A stretch of DNA of 64,000 bases from positions 1 to 64,000 of the forward strand of contig BNBA01000005.1 of the NCBI GenBank assembly GCA_014654535.1. Direction: 5' to 3'. The translations under genes and the position numbers were made by a program. Shown here piece after piece: positions 35,397 to 44,352 of this stretch. How positions within the stretch are numbered: position 1 is the first letter of the stretch; every line of letters starts with the position of its first letter. The DNA comes from Xanthomonas boreopolis. Its GTDB lineage: Bacteria; Pseudomonadota; Gammaproteobacteria; Xanthomonadales; Xanthomonadaceae. The notes below the pieces were generated by a model, which ran no database searches, was not told the DNA's origin, and saw only the letters and a list, made by a program, of their open reading frames with translations.

Positions 35397-37796
35397 ATGA
35401 ACCGCAAGACCAGCACGCTCGCCGCCGCCGTCGCCGTTGCGCTCGGCCTCCCCTTCGCCGCGCCTGTCCTGGCGCAGACCTCGACCCCGGCCACGCCCAA
35501 CACCCTCGACACGGTCATCGTGACCGGCACCCATGTCAGCGACCGCACGGTCGCCGAGTCGCAGTCGCCGATCGACATCATCTCGCCCGAGCAGCTCAAC
35601 GCCACCGGCACCTCCGAGCTGGCCACCGCGCTGTCGCGCGCCCTGCCCTCGCTGAACTTCCCGCGCCCGGCGCTGACCGACGGCACCAGCGGCGTGCGTC
35701 CCGCTCAGTTGCGCGGCCTGTCGCCGGACCAGGTGCTGGTGCTGGTCAACGGCAAGCGCCGCCACACCTCGGCGCAGTTGAACATCAACGGCACCATCGG
35801 CCGCGGCTCCACCGCGGTGGACCTCAACGCCATCCCGATCGCGGCGATCGAGCGCGTGGAAGTGCTGCGCGACGGCGCTTCGGCGCAGTACGGCTCCGAC
35901 GCCATCGCCGGCGTGATCAACATCGTGCTCAAGGGCTCCGGCCAGGGCGGCAGCCTGGTGGCCGACTACGGCCGGTACTCGGCCGGCGACGGCGCCAAGT
36001 ACCAGCTCTCCGGCGATACCGGCGTGACCTTCGCCGATGGCCGCGGCACGCTGCACCTGGCCGGCCAGGTCACCCAGCAGGACGCCACCAACCGCGCCGG
36101 CCCGTTCCAGGGCCCGGCCTCGCTGGCCGACACCGGCAACTACCCGGGCGTCGGCGAGAAGACCTTCGTGGTCGGCGACCCGGAGGCCGATGCCAAGGCG
36201 GTCTCGGCCAACGGCAGCTTCCAGTTCAGCGACGCGGTGTCGGCCTACGCGACCGCCATCGCCAGCAACCGCGACATCACCTCCTCCGCGTTCTACCGTT
36301 CCGCCAACCACAGCGGCCAGAGCGCGCTGCTGGCGCAGTTCTATCCGGACGGCTACGTGCCGCAGATCAACCAGTACTCGAAGGACCGCTCGCTGGTGGC
36401 CGGCCTGAAGGGCGCCACCCAAGGCGGCTTCACCTGGGACGTGAGCTACAACTACGGCTACAACAAGATCGACTACGGCACCCGCAACACCATCAACTAC
36501 GCGCTCGGCGCCAGCAGCCCGACCCGCTTCTACGACGGCGCGCTGGAGTACACCCAGAACATCTTCAACGCCGACTTCACCCAGCCGCTGGAATGGGGCC
36601 TGGCGTATCCGGTGACGCTGTCGTTCGGCGCCGAGTACCGCGAGGAGAAGTGGAACCAGTCGCCGGGCGAGCCCAATTCCTACACCGGCAGCGGCGCGCA
36701 GGGCTTCCCGGGCTTCACCCCGGCCAACGCCGTGCACGCCGACCGCCACAACTACGCCGTCTACGCCGGGCTGGAAGCGGACCTCACCGACAAGTTCTCC
36801 GCCGGCCTGACCGGCCGCTACGAGGACTACTCGGACTTCGGCGACAAGACCTCGGGCAAGCTCTCGGCGCGCTATGCGTTCACCGACAAGGTCGCGCTGC
36901 GCGCCACCGCCTCCACCGGCTTCCGCGCGCCGTCGCTGGCGCAGCAGAGCTACCAGGCGATCTCCAGCATCACCACCAACGGCGTGTTCTACGACCGCGG
37001 CACGTTCCCGACCACCAGCGCCGCGGCGCAGGCGCTGGGCGCCACCCCGCTCAAGCCGGAGACGTCCACCTCCTACAGCCTGGGCCTGGTGCTGCAGCCG
37101 GTGGACCAGCTGTACGTGACCGTGGACGCGTACCAGATCGAGATCGACGACCGCATCATCTACTCGTCGAGCGTGGCCACGACCGCCGCCGCCCAGAACC
37201 TGCTGAGCGGCCTCGGCATCACCCCGGTCACGGCGTTCTCGTACTTCACCAACGCGCTGGACACCCGCACCCGCGGCGTGGACGTGGTGGGCACCTACAC
37301 CATCCCGTTCGCGGCCAGCTCGCTCGACCTGACCGCCAGCTACAGCTACAACAAGACCGAGGTGACCCGCGTCGCCGATTCGCCGGCGGTGCTGGGCACG
37401 CTCGGCATCACCCAGGCGCTGGTGGCGCGCGACGAGGTCGGCCGCATCGAGGACAGCTTCCCGAAGGACAAGATCATCCTCGGCGGCACCTGGAAGTCCG
37501 AACGCTGGGACGTGAGCCTGACCGCCACCCGCTACGGCAGCTACACGGTGCGCAACTCGGCCACCGCCGCGCGCGACCAGACCTACGCGGCCAAGTGGCT
37601 GGCGGACGCCTCGGTCAGCTACAAGCCGAGCAGCCAGTGGACGCTGACGCTGGGCGCGGACAACCTGTTCGACACCTACCCGGACAAGGTGGTCAACCCG
37701 CTGAACTCCACCTACGGGATGATGCCGTACAGCAACTACTCGCCGTTCGGCTTCAACGGCGCCTACGTGTACGGGCGAATCGCCTACCGCTGGTGA
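35397..37796 (+). CDS. TonB-dependent outer-membrane receptor (paralogue 1)
   Basis: A 799-aa receptor for active uptake across the outer membrane. It has a signal peptide ending VLA-Q (about residue 26), a TonB box region (LDTVIVTGTHVSD, about 37-49), a plug domain (about 55-175; QLRGLSPDQVLVLVNGKR and RDGASAQYGSDAIAGVINIVLKGSG), a 22-strand barrel and a terminal aromatic (IAYRW). It is closely related over its length to the receptor at 41475-43844. The substrate is unknown; the downstream catabolic cassette suggests a small organic compound rather than iron, but this is inference. Confidence 0.93.
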   Translation: MNRKTSTLAAAVAVALGLPFAAPVLAQTSTPATPNTLDTVIVTGTHVSDRTVAESQSPIDIISPEQLNATGTSELATALSRALPSLNFPRPALTDGTSGVRPAQLRGLSPDQVLVLVNGKRRHTSAQLNINGTIGRGSTAVDLNAIPIAAIERVEVLRDGASAQYGSDAIAGVINIVLKGSGQGGSLVADYGRYSAGDGAKYQLSGDTGVTFADGRGTLHLAGQVTQQDATNRAGPFQGPASLADTGNYPGVGEKTFVVGDPEADAKAVSANGSFQFSDAVSAYATAIASNRDITSSAFYRSANHSGQSALLAQFYPDGYVPQINQYSKDRSLVAGLKGATQGGFTWDVSYNYGYNKIDYGTRNTINYALGASSPTRFYDGALEYTQNIFNADFTQPLEWGLAYPVTLSFGAEYREEKWNQSPGEPNSYTGSGAQGFPGFTPANAVHADRHNYAVYAGLEADLTDKFSAGLTGRYEDYSDFGDKTSGKLSARYAFTDKVALRATASTGFRAPSLAQQSYQAISSITTNGVFYDRGTFPTTSAAAQALGATPLKPETSTSYSLGLVLQPVDQLYVTVDAYQIEIDDRIIYSSSVATTAAAQNLLSGLGITPVTAFSYFTNALDTRTRGVDVVGTYTIPFAASSLDLTASYSYNKTEVTRVADSPAVLGTLGITQALVARDEVGRIEDSFPKDKIILGGTWKSERWDVSLTATRYGSYTVRNSATAARDQTYAAKWLADASVSYKPSSQWTLTLGADNLFDTYPDKVVNPLNSTYGMMPYSNYSPFGFNGAYVYGRIAYRW

Positions 37797-37805
37797 TCCA
37801 ATGGC

Positions 37806-37840
37806 GACCCGGCGTTCCGGGCCCGGCCGATCGCCGGGTC
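37806..37840. terminator. terminator-like hairpin after TonB receptor 1
   Basis: GACCCGGCG (37806-37814) pairs with CGCCGGGTC (37832-37840), with an inner CCGGGCCCGG palindrome in the loop. It lies between the convergent receptor and LysR genes. No T-run. Confidence 0.5.
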
Positions 37841-37856
37841 CCGGGCCGCCGCGGCG

Positions 37857-38762
37857 CTATGCGCTCGTCGCGGCATGCCGCGCCCCGGCGAAGTCGGAAG
37901 ACGCCACCACCAGGTCTCGGAACGCCTCGAACGCAGGCGTCTTGAAGCCCGGGCGGGACACCAGCCAGGTGTCGGCGCGTACCAGCGGAACGACGGTGAA
38001 GCGGGCCGCATCCGGGAACAGGTCGAGCACGCGCCTGGGCAGCACGGAAAAACAGGCGCCTGCGGCCGTGCACGCGACCATGGCGTGATAGGACCTCACT
38101 TCGTGGACCTGCAGCGCCACGGGCCGGGAAGCGGAGCCGGCGATCCAGTCCTCGGCCAGCATGCGATAGGTGCAACCCGGCGCGAACGCCGCCAGGGCCC
38201 TCGGCCCGATCTGTTCCGGGCGCGCCGCTCGCGGATGGCCCGGCGGCAACAGCAGGACCAGTTCCTCCCGGAACACCGGCGTCCTGTCCAGCGCATCCGA
38301 TGCCTCCCACCATGCCTCGGAAGGCGCCGCGACGAAGGCGCAATCGATCCGCCGCGCGAGCAGCGCGTCGACGAGCTGGCGCGTCGGCCCCGTCGTGAGG
38401 TCGAGCGCCACCTCCGGCCAGCGCGCGTTGAACTGCGCCAGCGGCGAGGCCAGCCGCGTGGCGACGGCGGATTCCATCGAGCCCACGCGAAGCACGCCCC
38501 TCGGCCCGGCCGGGTTGACGACCTGCACGGCCTCGTCGGCGAGATTCAGGATTTTCTCCGCGTAGTCCAGGAAGGCCACGCCTTCCGGGGTCAGTTCCAT
38601 GCGCTTCCGGTCGCGCTGGAAGAGCGGTACGCCGACCTCCGCCTCCAATTGCTGGATGCGGGTGGTGACGTTCGAGGGAACGCGCCCGAGCAGTTCGGCC
38701 GCCCGCGTGATGCTCTGCTGCAGGGCCACGGCGCGGAACACGCCCAACGATGCGAGGTCCAA
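37857..38762 (-). CDS. LysR family transcriptional regulator
   Basis: A 301-aa regulator with winged helix at residues 1-60 ([25 protein letters not shown]; recognition helix [16 protein letters not shown]) and an effector-binding domain from about 88. It resembles the PutR/GbpR-like repressor-activators with a short Gly-Pro hinge. It is divergent from the nitronate monooxygenase-like gene, 100 nt apart, and convergent with TonB receptor 1, so it most likely controls the three-gene cassette at 38863-41273. Confidence 0.9.
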   Translation of the reverse strand: MDLASLGVFRAVALQQSITRAAELLGRVPSNVTTRIQQLEAEVGVPLFQRDRKRMELTPEGVAFLDYAEKILNLADEAVQVVNPAGPRGVLRVGSMESAVATRLASPLAQFNARWPEVALDLTTGPTRQLVDALLARRIDCAFVAAPSEAWWEASDALDRTPVFREELVLLLPPGHPRAARPEQIGPRALAAFAPGCTYRMLAEDWIAGSASRPVALQVHEVRSYHAMVACTAAGACFSVLPRRVLDLFPDAARFTVVPLVRADTWLVSRPGFKTPAFEAFRDLVVASSDFAGARHAATSA

Positions 38763-38862
38763 ACAAATTCTCCATTGCAGAATTTTCCTGCAAGTGTATT
38801 CTCAATCCAGGAACAAGTGTCGATCGCTGTTCTCCGCCCCTTCGCCATCCATTCCCACGCCC

Positions 38863-39921
38863 ATGGACCTGCTCGACCGGCTCGGCATCAACCTCCCCCT
38901 CATCCAGGCGCCGATGGCCGGCGTGTCGACGCCTGCGCTCGCCGCCGCGGTCTCCAATGCCGGCGCACTGGGATCGATCGCGATCGGGGCGAGCACCGTG
39001 GCCCAGGCGCGCCAGGCGATCGAGGACACGCGCGCGCTGACCGACCGGCCGTTCCAGGTCAACGTCTTCTGCCACGCGCCGGCGCGGCGCGATGCGCAGG
39101 TCGAGGCCGCATGGCTGAAGCACCTCGCCCCGCTGTTCGCCGAGTTCCAGGCCGAACCGCCGGCCGAGCTGCAGGAAATCTACGAGAGCTTCCTCTCGGG
39201 CGAAGCGGTCTTCCGCATGCTGCTCGAAGCGCGCCCCGCCGTGGTCAGCTTCCACTTCGGCCTGCCCCCGCGGGCGTGGATCGACGCCTTCCGCGAGGCC
39301 GGCATCGCCACCCTGGCGACCGCGACCCACCTGGACGAGGCGCTGGCGATCGAGGCGGCAGGCGTCGAGGGGATCGTCGCGCAAGGCATCGAGGCGGGCG
39401 GGCATCGCGGCCTGTTCGATCCGCACCGGGCCGACGAAAGGCTGCCCATGGCCGTCCTCGTGAGGCTGCTGCGCTCGAAGACCAGGCTGCCCGTGATCGC
39501 CGCCGGCGGAATCATGGACGGCCGCGGCATCCGCGCCGCGCTCGACCTGGGTGCCGCCGCCGCGCAGCTGGGCACCGCCTTCGTGCTGTGCCCGGAGTCG
39601 GCGGCCAATGCCGGCTACCGGGAAAACCTCAGGAGCGCGCGCGCCGGGACCACGCGCCTGACCACCGTCCTGTCGGGCCGCCCGGCACGGGGCATCGCCA
39701 ACCGCCTCATCGAATACGGCGAAGCGGCGGGGAGCCCGCCACCGCCGGCCTATCCGGTCGCCTACGACCTGGCCAAGCGGCTCAACGCCATCGCCGCGGC
39801 GCAGGGCAACCACGCGTTCGCCGCCCATTGGGCAGGACAGGGAGCGCCCTTGGCGCGCGAACTGCCCGCCGCCCGGCTGGTCCAGCAGCTCGCCCGGGAG
39901 CTGTGGCCGGCCGGTTCCTGA
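38863..39921 (+). CDS. nitronate monooxygenase-like FMN protein (2-nitropropane dioxygenase family)
   Basis: A 352-aa TIM-barrel flavoprotein. Typical segments are [32 protein letters not shown] at the start, QVNVFCHAP, the conserved [12 protein letters not shown] (with the His of class I enzymes near 188), and the FMN phosphate-binding [14 protein letters not shown] and [12 protein letters not shown]. Such enzymes oxidise alkyl nitronates, for example propionate-3-nitronate, a plant toxin. It is the first gene of a cassette with a tautomerase-like and a hydrolase gene, 100 nt from the divergent LysR gene. Confidence 0.9.
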   Translation: MDLLDRLGINLPLIQAPMAGVSTPALAAAVSNAGALGSIAIGASTVAQARQAIEDTRALTDRPFQVNVFCHAPARRDAQVEAAWLKHLAPLFAEFQAEPPAELQEIYESFLSGEAVFRMLLEARPAVVSFHFGLPPRAWIDAFREAGIATLATATHLDEALAIEAAGVEGIVAQGIEAGGHRGLFDPHRADERLPMAVLVRLLRSKTRLPVIAAGGIMDGRGIRAALDLGAAAAQLGTAFVLCPESAANAGYRENLRSARAGTTRLTTVLSGRPARGIANRLIEYGEAAGSPPPPAYPVAYDLAKRLNAIAAAQGNHAFAAHWAGQGAPLARELPAARLVQQLARELWPAGS

Positions 39922-39953
39922 GCGCGCCCCCGATCCCCACCGAGGAAACCGCC

Positions 39954-40343
39954 ATGCCCCTGCTCGACATCCACGTGGTCAAGGGACGCACGCCCCAGCA
40001 GACCTCGGTCCTGCTGCAGGCCATCCACGAGGCCATGGTCGCCGCGTTCGAGGTCCCGGTCCGGGATCGTTACCAGATCCTCCACGAGCACGAGGCGGGC
40101 CATCTGGTGATGGAAGACACCGGTCTTGGTTTCGACCGGACGGATCGCCGCGTCCTCATCCACATGACGACGCGCCCGAGATCGCGCGGCATGAAGGAGC
40201 GCTTCTACGCGCTCCTGGTGGAAAACCTTGGCGAGCGTTGCGGGGTCGCCGCCGGGGACGTCATGGTCTCCTGCATCGAGAACACCGATGCCGACTGGAG
40301 CTTCGGCCTGGGCAAGGCCCAGTTCCTGACGGGTGAACTCTAG
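39954..40343 (+). CDS. tautomerase family protein
   Basis: A 129-aa protein starting MPLLDIHVVKGRTPQQTSVLLQAIHEAMVAAF; Pro1 after Met removal would be the catalytic base of the 4-oxalocrotonate tautomerase superfamily, and the length fits the longer subgroup with two beta-alpha-beta units (similar to tautomerases annotated near NMO or hydrolase genes). The start follows GAGGAAACCGCC, a good ribosome-binding site, 32 nt after the nitronate monooxygenase-like gene. It is directly followed by the hydrolase gene. The substrate is unknown. Confidence 0.85.
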   Translation: MPLLDIHVVKGRTPQQTSVLLQAIHEAMVAAFEVPVRDRYQILHEHEAGHLVMEDTGLGFDRTDRRVLIHMTTRPRSRGMKERFYALLVENLGERCGVAAGDVMVSCIENTDADWSFGLGKAQFLTGEL

Positions 40344-40361
40344 ATGCTGGAGGAAATGACC

Positions 40362-41273
40362 ATGGCCATTGCACTGGCGAGTGGTGGCCCTGCCGTTCCT
40401 TATACGAGTGCCACCACCGAGTACCGTACGACCGACGTGGACGGGGTACGGTTGTTCTACCGCGAAGCCGGGCCGAAGACCGCACCGGCGATCGTGCTGC
40501 TGCACGGTTATCCGTCCTCTTCGCGCATGTGGAGCAGCCTGATTCCATTGCTCGCCGACCGCTACCACGTCGTCGCCCCCGATTACCCGGGCTTCGGCCG
40601 GAGCGAAGCGCCTCCCCCGGAGCGTTATCGGTACACCTTCGATCACCTGGCCGAAACCACCTCGCACCTGCTCGAAAAGCTGGGGATCGGGCGCTACACG
40701 CTGTTCATGCAGGACTACGGCGGACCGGTCGGGTTCCGCATCGCCCTGGCGGCACCCGAGCGCGTGCAGGCCTTGATCGTCCAGAACGCCAACGCCTACG
40801 AGGAAGGGCTGGGCGCCAAGTGGGCGAACATCGCCAAGTACTGGGCCGCTCCGGAAGCGCATCCCGAACAAGTCGATGCCTTCGTCGGTTTCGAAGGCAC
40901 CAGGCTGCGCCACCTGGGCAACAGCCCGCACCCCGAGCGCTACGACCCCGATACCTGGTCCGACGAATTCGCATTCCTTTCGCGGCCCGGGCAACGCGCG
41001 ATCCAAGCGGCGCTGCTCTACGACTACCGCACCAACGTCGCCTCCTATCCGCGCTGGCAGGCCTGGCTGCGCGAACGCCAGCCTCCGCTGCTGGTGATGT
41101 GGGGGCGCTACGATCCCTCGTTCGTCACGCCGGGCGCCGAGGGCTACAAGCGCGACGTCCCGGGAGCGGAGTTGCACGTCCTCGATGCCGGCCATTTCGC
41201 CCTCGACGAAAAGACCGAAGAAGTCGCGCGGCTGACCCGGGACTTCATGGCACGGCTGCAACCCGATCCTTGA
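40362..41273 (+). CDS. alpha/beta-hydrolase, haloalkane dehalogenase/epoxide hydrolase-like
   Basis: A 303-aa hydrolase. The nucleophile is an aspartate (Asp118 in MQDYGGPVG), as in haloalkane dehalogenases and epoxide hydrolases rather than serine esterases; the oxyanion segment is LLHGYPSSSRMW and the catalytic His is in DAGHFALDEKTEE (about 282). The ATG at 40362 has GGAGG 8 nt upstream, so I prefer it over the ATG at 40344, which directly follows the tautomerase stop. It ends the cassette controlled by the LysR gene; the substrate is not known. Confidence 0.88.
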   Translation: MAIALASGGPAVPYTSATTEYRTTDVDGVRLFYREAGPKTAPAIVLLHGYPSSSRMWSSLIPLLADRYHVVAPDYPGFGRSEAPPPERYRYTFDHLAETTSHLLEKLGIGRYTLFMQDYGGPVGFRIALAAPERVQALIVQNANAYEEGLGAKWANIAKYWAAPEAHPEQVDAFVGFEGTRLRHLGNSPHPERYDPDTWSDEFAFLSRPGQRAIQAALLYDYRTNVASYPRWQAWLRERQPPLLVMWGRYDPSFVTPGAEGYKRDVPGAELHVLDAGHFALDEKTEEVARLTRDFMARLQPDP

Positions 41274-41474
41274 TCCAGGCGCGGCGTCCGGCAACGTCCT
41301 GCCGTGCCGTCGCATTGCCGCGCGCATGACGGTTGCAATCGCAACTTAACAAAAATTTGACGAAACTTGCCGGTTCGGGTTACTGGTTGCCACAGCACCG
41401 CAGCTGTCGACACGAAACGTGCGACCCGGGGGGGAATGCCGCGGCGCTTCCTCAACCATTCCCGGAGTTCCTGC

Positions 41475-43844
41475 ATGAAGCGCAAGTCGAAGTGCTGCCC
41501 TCTCGCCCTCGCCGTCTCCGCCGCCCTCGCGTTCTCCGCCTCCGCCCAGGCCCAGTCCGAGGGCGGCGGTGCCCGCACCCTGGACACCATCATCGTCACC
41601 GGCACCCGCGTGGCCGACCGCACGGTCGCCGAGTCGAGCTCGCCGATCGACATCATCTCGCCGCAGACGCTCGAGGCCACCGGCACCACCGAGCTGGCCA
41701 CCGCGCTGTCGCGCGCGGTGCCCTCGCTGAACTTCCCGCGTCCGGCGATCACCGACGGCACCGATGCGGTGCGCCCCGCGCAGCTGCGCGGCCTGGCGCC
41801 CGACCAGGTGCTGGTGCTGGTCAACGGCAAGCGCTACCACACCACCGCGCTGATCAACCTCAACGGCAGCCAGGGCCGCGGGTCCTCGCCGGCCGACATC
41901 AACACCATCCCGATCGCCGCGGTCGAGCGCATCGAGGTGCTGCGCGACGGCGCGTCCGCGCAGTACGGCTCCGATGCGATCGCCGGCGTCATCAACGTGG
42001 TGCTCAAGGGCAGCGGCGAAGGCGGCAGCATCGCCGGCCGCTACGGCAAGTACAGCGCCGGCGACGGCGAGCAGTACCAGTTGTCCGGCGATGCCGGCCT
42101 CAGCTTCGCCGGCACCGGCAAGGTCCACTTCGCCGCGCAGGCCGGGCACCAGGACCAGACCGATCGCGCCAAGCCCTACAACGGCGTGGTCGAACAGCGC
42201 TACGGCGATCCCGAGATCGACCAGGGCGCGTTCTCCTACAACGGCGAGTACAGCCCGACCGACTACCTGACCTTCTACTCGTTCGGCATGGTCAGCCGCC
42301 GCGAGGCGCTGTCCAACGGCTACTTCCGCTGGGCCACCGATCCGCGCAACCGCCCGCAGATCTACCCGGACGGCTTCCTGCCGCAGATCTACAACGTCAG
42401 CAAGGACGTGAGCTGGGTCGGCGGGCTGAAGACCAGCACCGCCGGCGGGCTCGCCATCGACCTCAGCTACAACTACGGCCAGAACCACCTCACCTTCGAC
42501 GTCCGCCACAGCCTCAACAACAGCCTCGGCCTGGACAGCCCGACCGAGTTCTACGCCGGCGCGCTGGAAGTCACCCAGAACGTGCTCAACGCCGATTTCA
42601 GCAAGTCGCTGGACTGGGGCCTGGCCTACCCGGTGACGCTGGCGTTCGGCGCGGAGTGGCGCGGCGAGAAGTTCAACGAATCGCCGGGCGAGGTGGCGTC
42701 CTACGCCAACGGCGGCATTCCCTCCAGCGCCGGCACGCTGCTGCCGGGCGCGCAGGTGTTCGCCGGTTTCAAGCCGACCGACGCCGGCCACTACGACCGC
42801 AACAGCTATTCGCTGTACGCGGACCTGGAGGGCGATCTCACCGAGAAGCTCTCGGCCGGCCTGGCCGGGCGCTACGAGAATTACAGCGACTTCGGCGACA
42901 CCGCCACCGGCAAGCTGTCGCTGCGCTACGCCTTCACCGGCAAGATCGCGCTGCGCGCCACCGCGTCCACGGGCTTCCGCGCGCCGTCGCTGCAGCAGCA
43001 GTACTTCCAGTCGATCGCCACCAACTTCATCGGCGGCGTGCCGTACGACATCGGCACGTTCCGCACCGACAACCCGGCCGCGGTCGCGCTCGGCGCCGAG
43101 CCGCTCAAGGCCGAGGAATCCCGGAACTACGGGCTCGGCCTGGTGCTGCAGCCGGTGGACGGGCTGTACGTGACCATCGACGCCTACCGCATCGACATCG
43201 ACGACCGCATCGTGCTGTCGGAGAACCTGACTTCCACCGCGGTGCGCAACTACCTGCAGGCCAACGGCTATGCCGGCATCGGCGGCGGCCGCTACTTCAC
43301 CAATGCGGTGGACACCAAGACCACCGGCGTGGACGCGGTCGGCAGCTACCACTGGCAGCTGGACGGCAGCGCGCTCGACCTGACGCTCGGCTACAACTAC
43401 AACAAGACCGAGGTGACCCGCGTCGCCGACAACCCGGCGCGGCTGGCGGCGATCGACCCGACCGCGGTCCGCATCGGCCAGGCCGAGCTGGTCCGCATCA
43501 CCGAAGGCGCGCCCCGCAACAAGGCGTTCCTGAGCGGCGTGTGGAACCTGGACGGCTGGTCGTTCACCGCGACCGCCACGCGCTGGGGCGAGTTCACCGT
43601 CTACAACTCGCCGACCAGCGCGCCGGTGCAGCAGACCTATTCGGCGAAGTGGACGCTGGACCTGGCCGCGACCTACACGCTCGACAGGTGGAGCTTCACG
43701 CTCGGCGGCGACAACGTGACCAACGAGTACCCCGATCGCATGCGGGTCGGCGAAGGCACGCGCACCTACCTGCCGTACAGCGGCTCCTCGCCGTTCGGCT
43801 TCAACGGCGCGTTCGCGTACGCCAACGTCAACTACAAGTGGTGA
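41475..43844 (+). CDS. TonB-dependent outer-membrane receptor (paralogue 2)
   Basis: A 789-aa receptor with a signal peptide ending AQA-Q (about residue 26), a TonB box region (LDTIIVTGTRVAD), a plug with QLRGLAPDQVLVLVNGKRYHTTALINLNG, a 22-strand barrel and a terminal aromatic (VNYKW). It shares long near-identical stretches with the receptor at 35397-37796 (for example DRTVAES, SPIDIIS, ATALSRA, SLNFPRPA, RDGASAQYGSDAIAGVIN), showing a duplication. It lies 201 nt after the hydrolase gene. An upstream frame extension is ignored because MKRKSK gives the signal peptide. Confidence 0.93.
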   Translation: MKRKSKCCPLALAVSAALAFSASAQAQSEGGGARTLDTIIVTGTRVADRTVAESSSPIDIISPQTLEATGTTELATALSRAVPSLNFPRPAITDGTDAVRPAQLRGLAPDQVLVLVNGKRYHTTALINLNGSQGRGSSPADINTIPIAAVERIEVLRDGASAQYGSDAIAGVINVVLKGSGEGGSIAGRYGKYSAGDGEQYQLSGDAGLSFAGTGKVHFAAQAGHQDQTDRAKPYNGVVEQRYGDPEIDQGAFSYNGEYSPTDYLTFYSFGMVSRREALSNGYFRWATDPRNRPQIYPDGFLPQIYNVSKDVSWVGGLKTSTAGGLAIDLSYNYGQNHLTFDVRHSLNNSLGLDSPTEFYAGALEVTQNVLNADFSKSLDWGLAYPVTLAFGAEWRGEKFNESPGEVASYANGGIPSSAGTLLPGAQVFAGFKPTDAGHYDRNSYSLYADLEGDLTEKLSAGLAGRYENYSDFGDTATGKLSLRYAFTGKIALRATASTGFRAPSLQQQYFQSIATNFIGGVPYDIGTFRTDNPAAVALGAEPLKAEESRNYGLGLVLQPVDGLYVTIDAYRIDIDDRIVLSENLTSTAVRNYLQANGYAGIGGGRYFTNAVDTKTTGVDAVGSYHWQLDGSALDLTLGYNYNKTEVTRVADNPARLAAIDPTAVRIGQAELVRITEGAPRNKAFLSGVWNLDGWSFTATATRWGEFTVYNSPTSAPVQQTYSAKWTLDLAATYTLDRWSFTLGGDNVTNEYPDRMRVGEGTRTYLPYSGSSPFGFNGAFAYANVNYKW

Positions 43845-43865
43845 CCGCCGCGCCGGCCGCCCCGG

Positions 43866-43886
43866 GCCCCGACTCGGCGTCGGGGC
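43866..43886 (+). terminator. terminator-like hairpin after TonB receptor 2
   Basis: GCCCCGAC (43866-43873) and GTCGGGGC (43879-43886) form an 8-bp stem with a 5-nt loop, 21 nt after the receptor stop. No T-run follows. Confidence 0.55.
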
Positions 43887-44352
43887 TCCTGCTCCGATTC
43901 GTCCTCATCGGCAGCGATGTTGCGGCAGCGGCTTCAGCCCCGACGGGCGGTTCCGGCCCAGCGCCGGGACCGAAGTCCTTCCCGCCACGGCGGAGGACAC
44001 GGCGGGCCAGCCGCGGCGGGAATCGCGTGGAAGCGGACAGCGCCGTTTCCCCGCGCGGTTTGCCCTGGGACGCATAGATCGGCGACACTCGGGACTCCTG
44101 CCCCCGTGTTCCGGGGCGTGTCGTCCGTCCAGACGGGGCCGCCGTTCTGGTGCCGCCCGGATCGGGTAAACGCAAGGCCGTGGCTGCTCCCATGGCTGGA
44201 CGATGATGCTCCTGCCATGAGGGCTCCCCCCTGGTCTTCGCCATGCCGACGCCTTGCGCCGCGCATGGGCCCGGGCGTCGGTCCCCGGCGCACGCTGAGC
44301 CGCGGACGGCCGCCTGGACACCTCACTCCCTGGAATGGAAGACACGCGCTAG
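43887..44352. other. gene-free stretch upstream of the YbaL-like antiporter gene
   Basis: About 470 nt with no supported gene. It holds one degenerate REP-like unit (GCAGCGGCTTCAGCCCCGACGGG, about 43925-43947) and several GC-rich inverted repeats. It must contain the promoter of the antiporter gene, but I see no clear -35/-10 pair, and no riboswitch class I can name. Confidence 0.4.

Noticed and set aside
43887-44352. Possible small genes on either strand upstream of the YbaL-like gene
   Set aside because: Candidate frames are Arg/Pro/Gly-rich, lack ribosome-binding sites and overlap repeat units.
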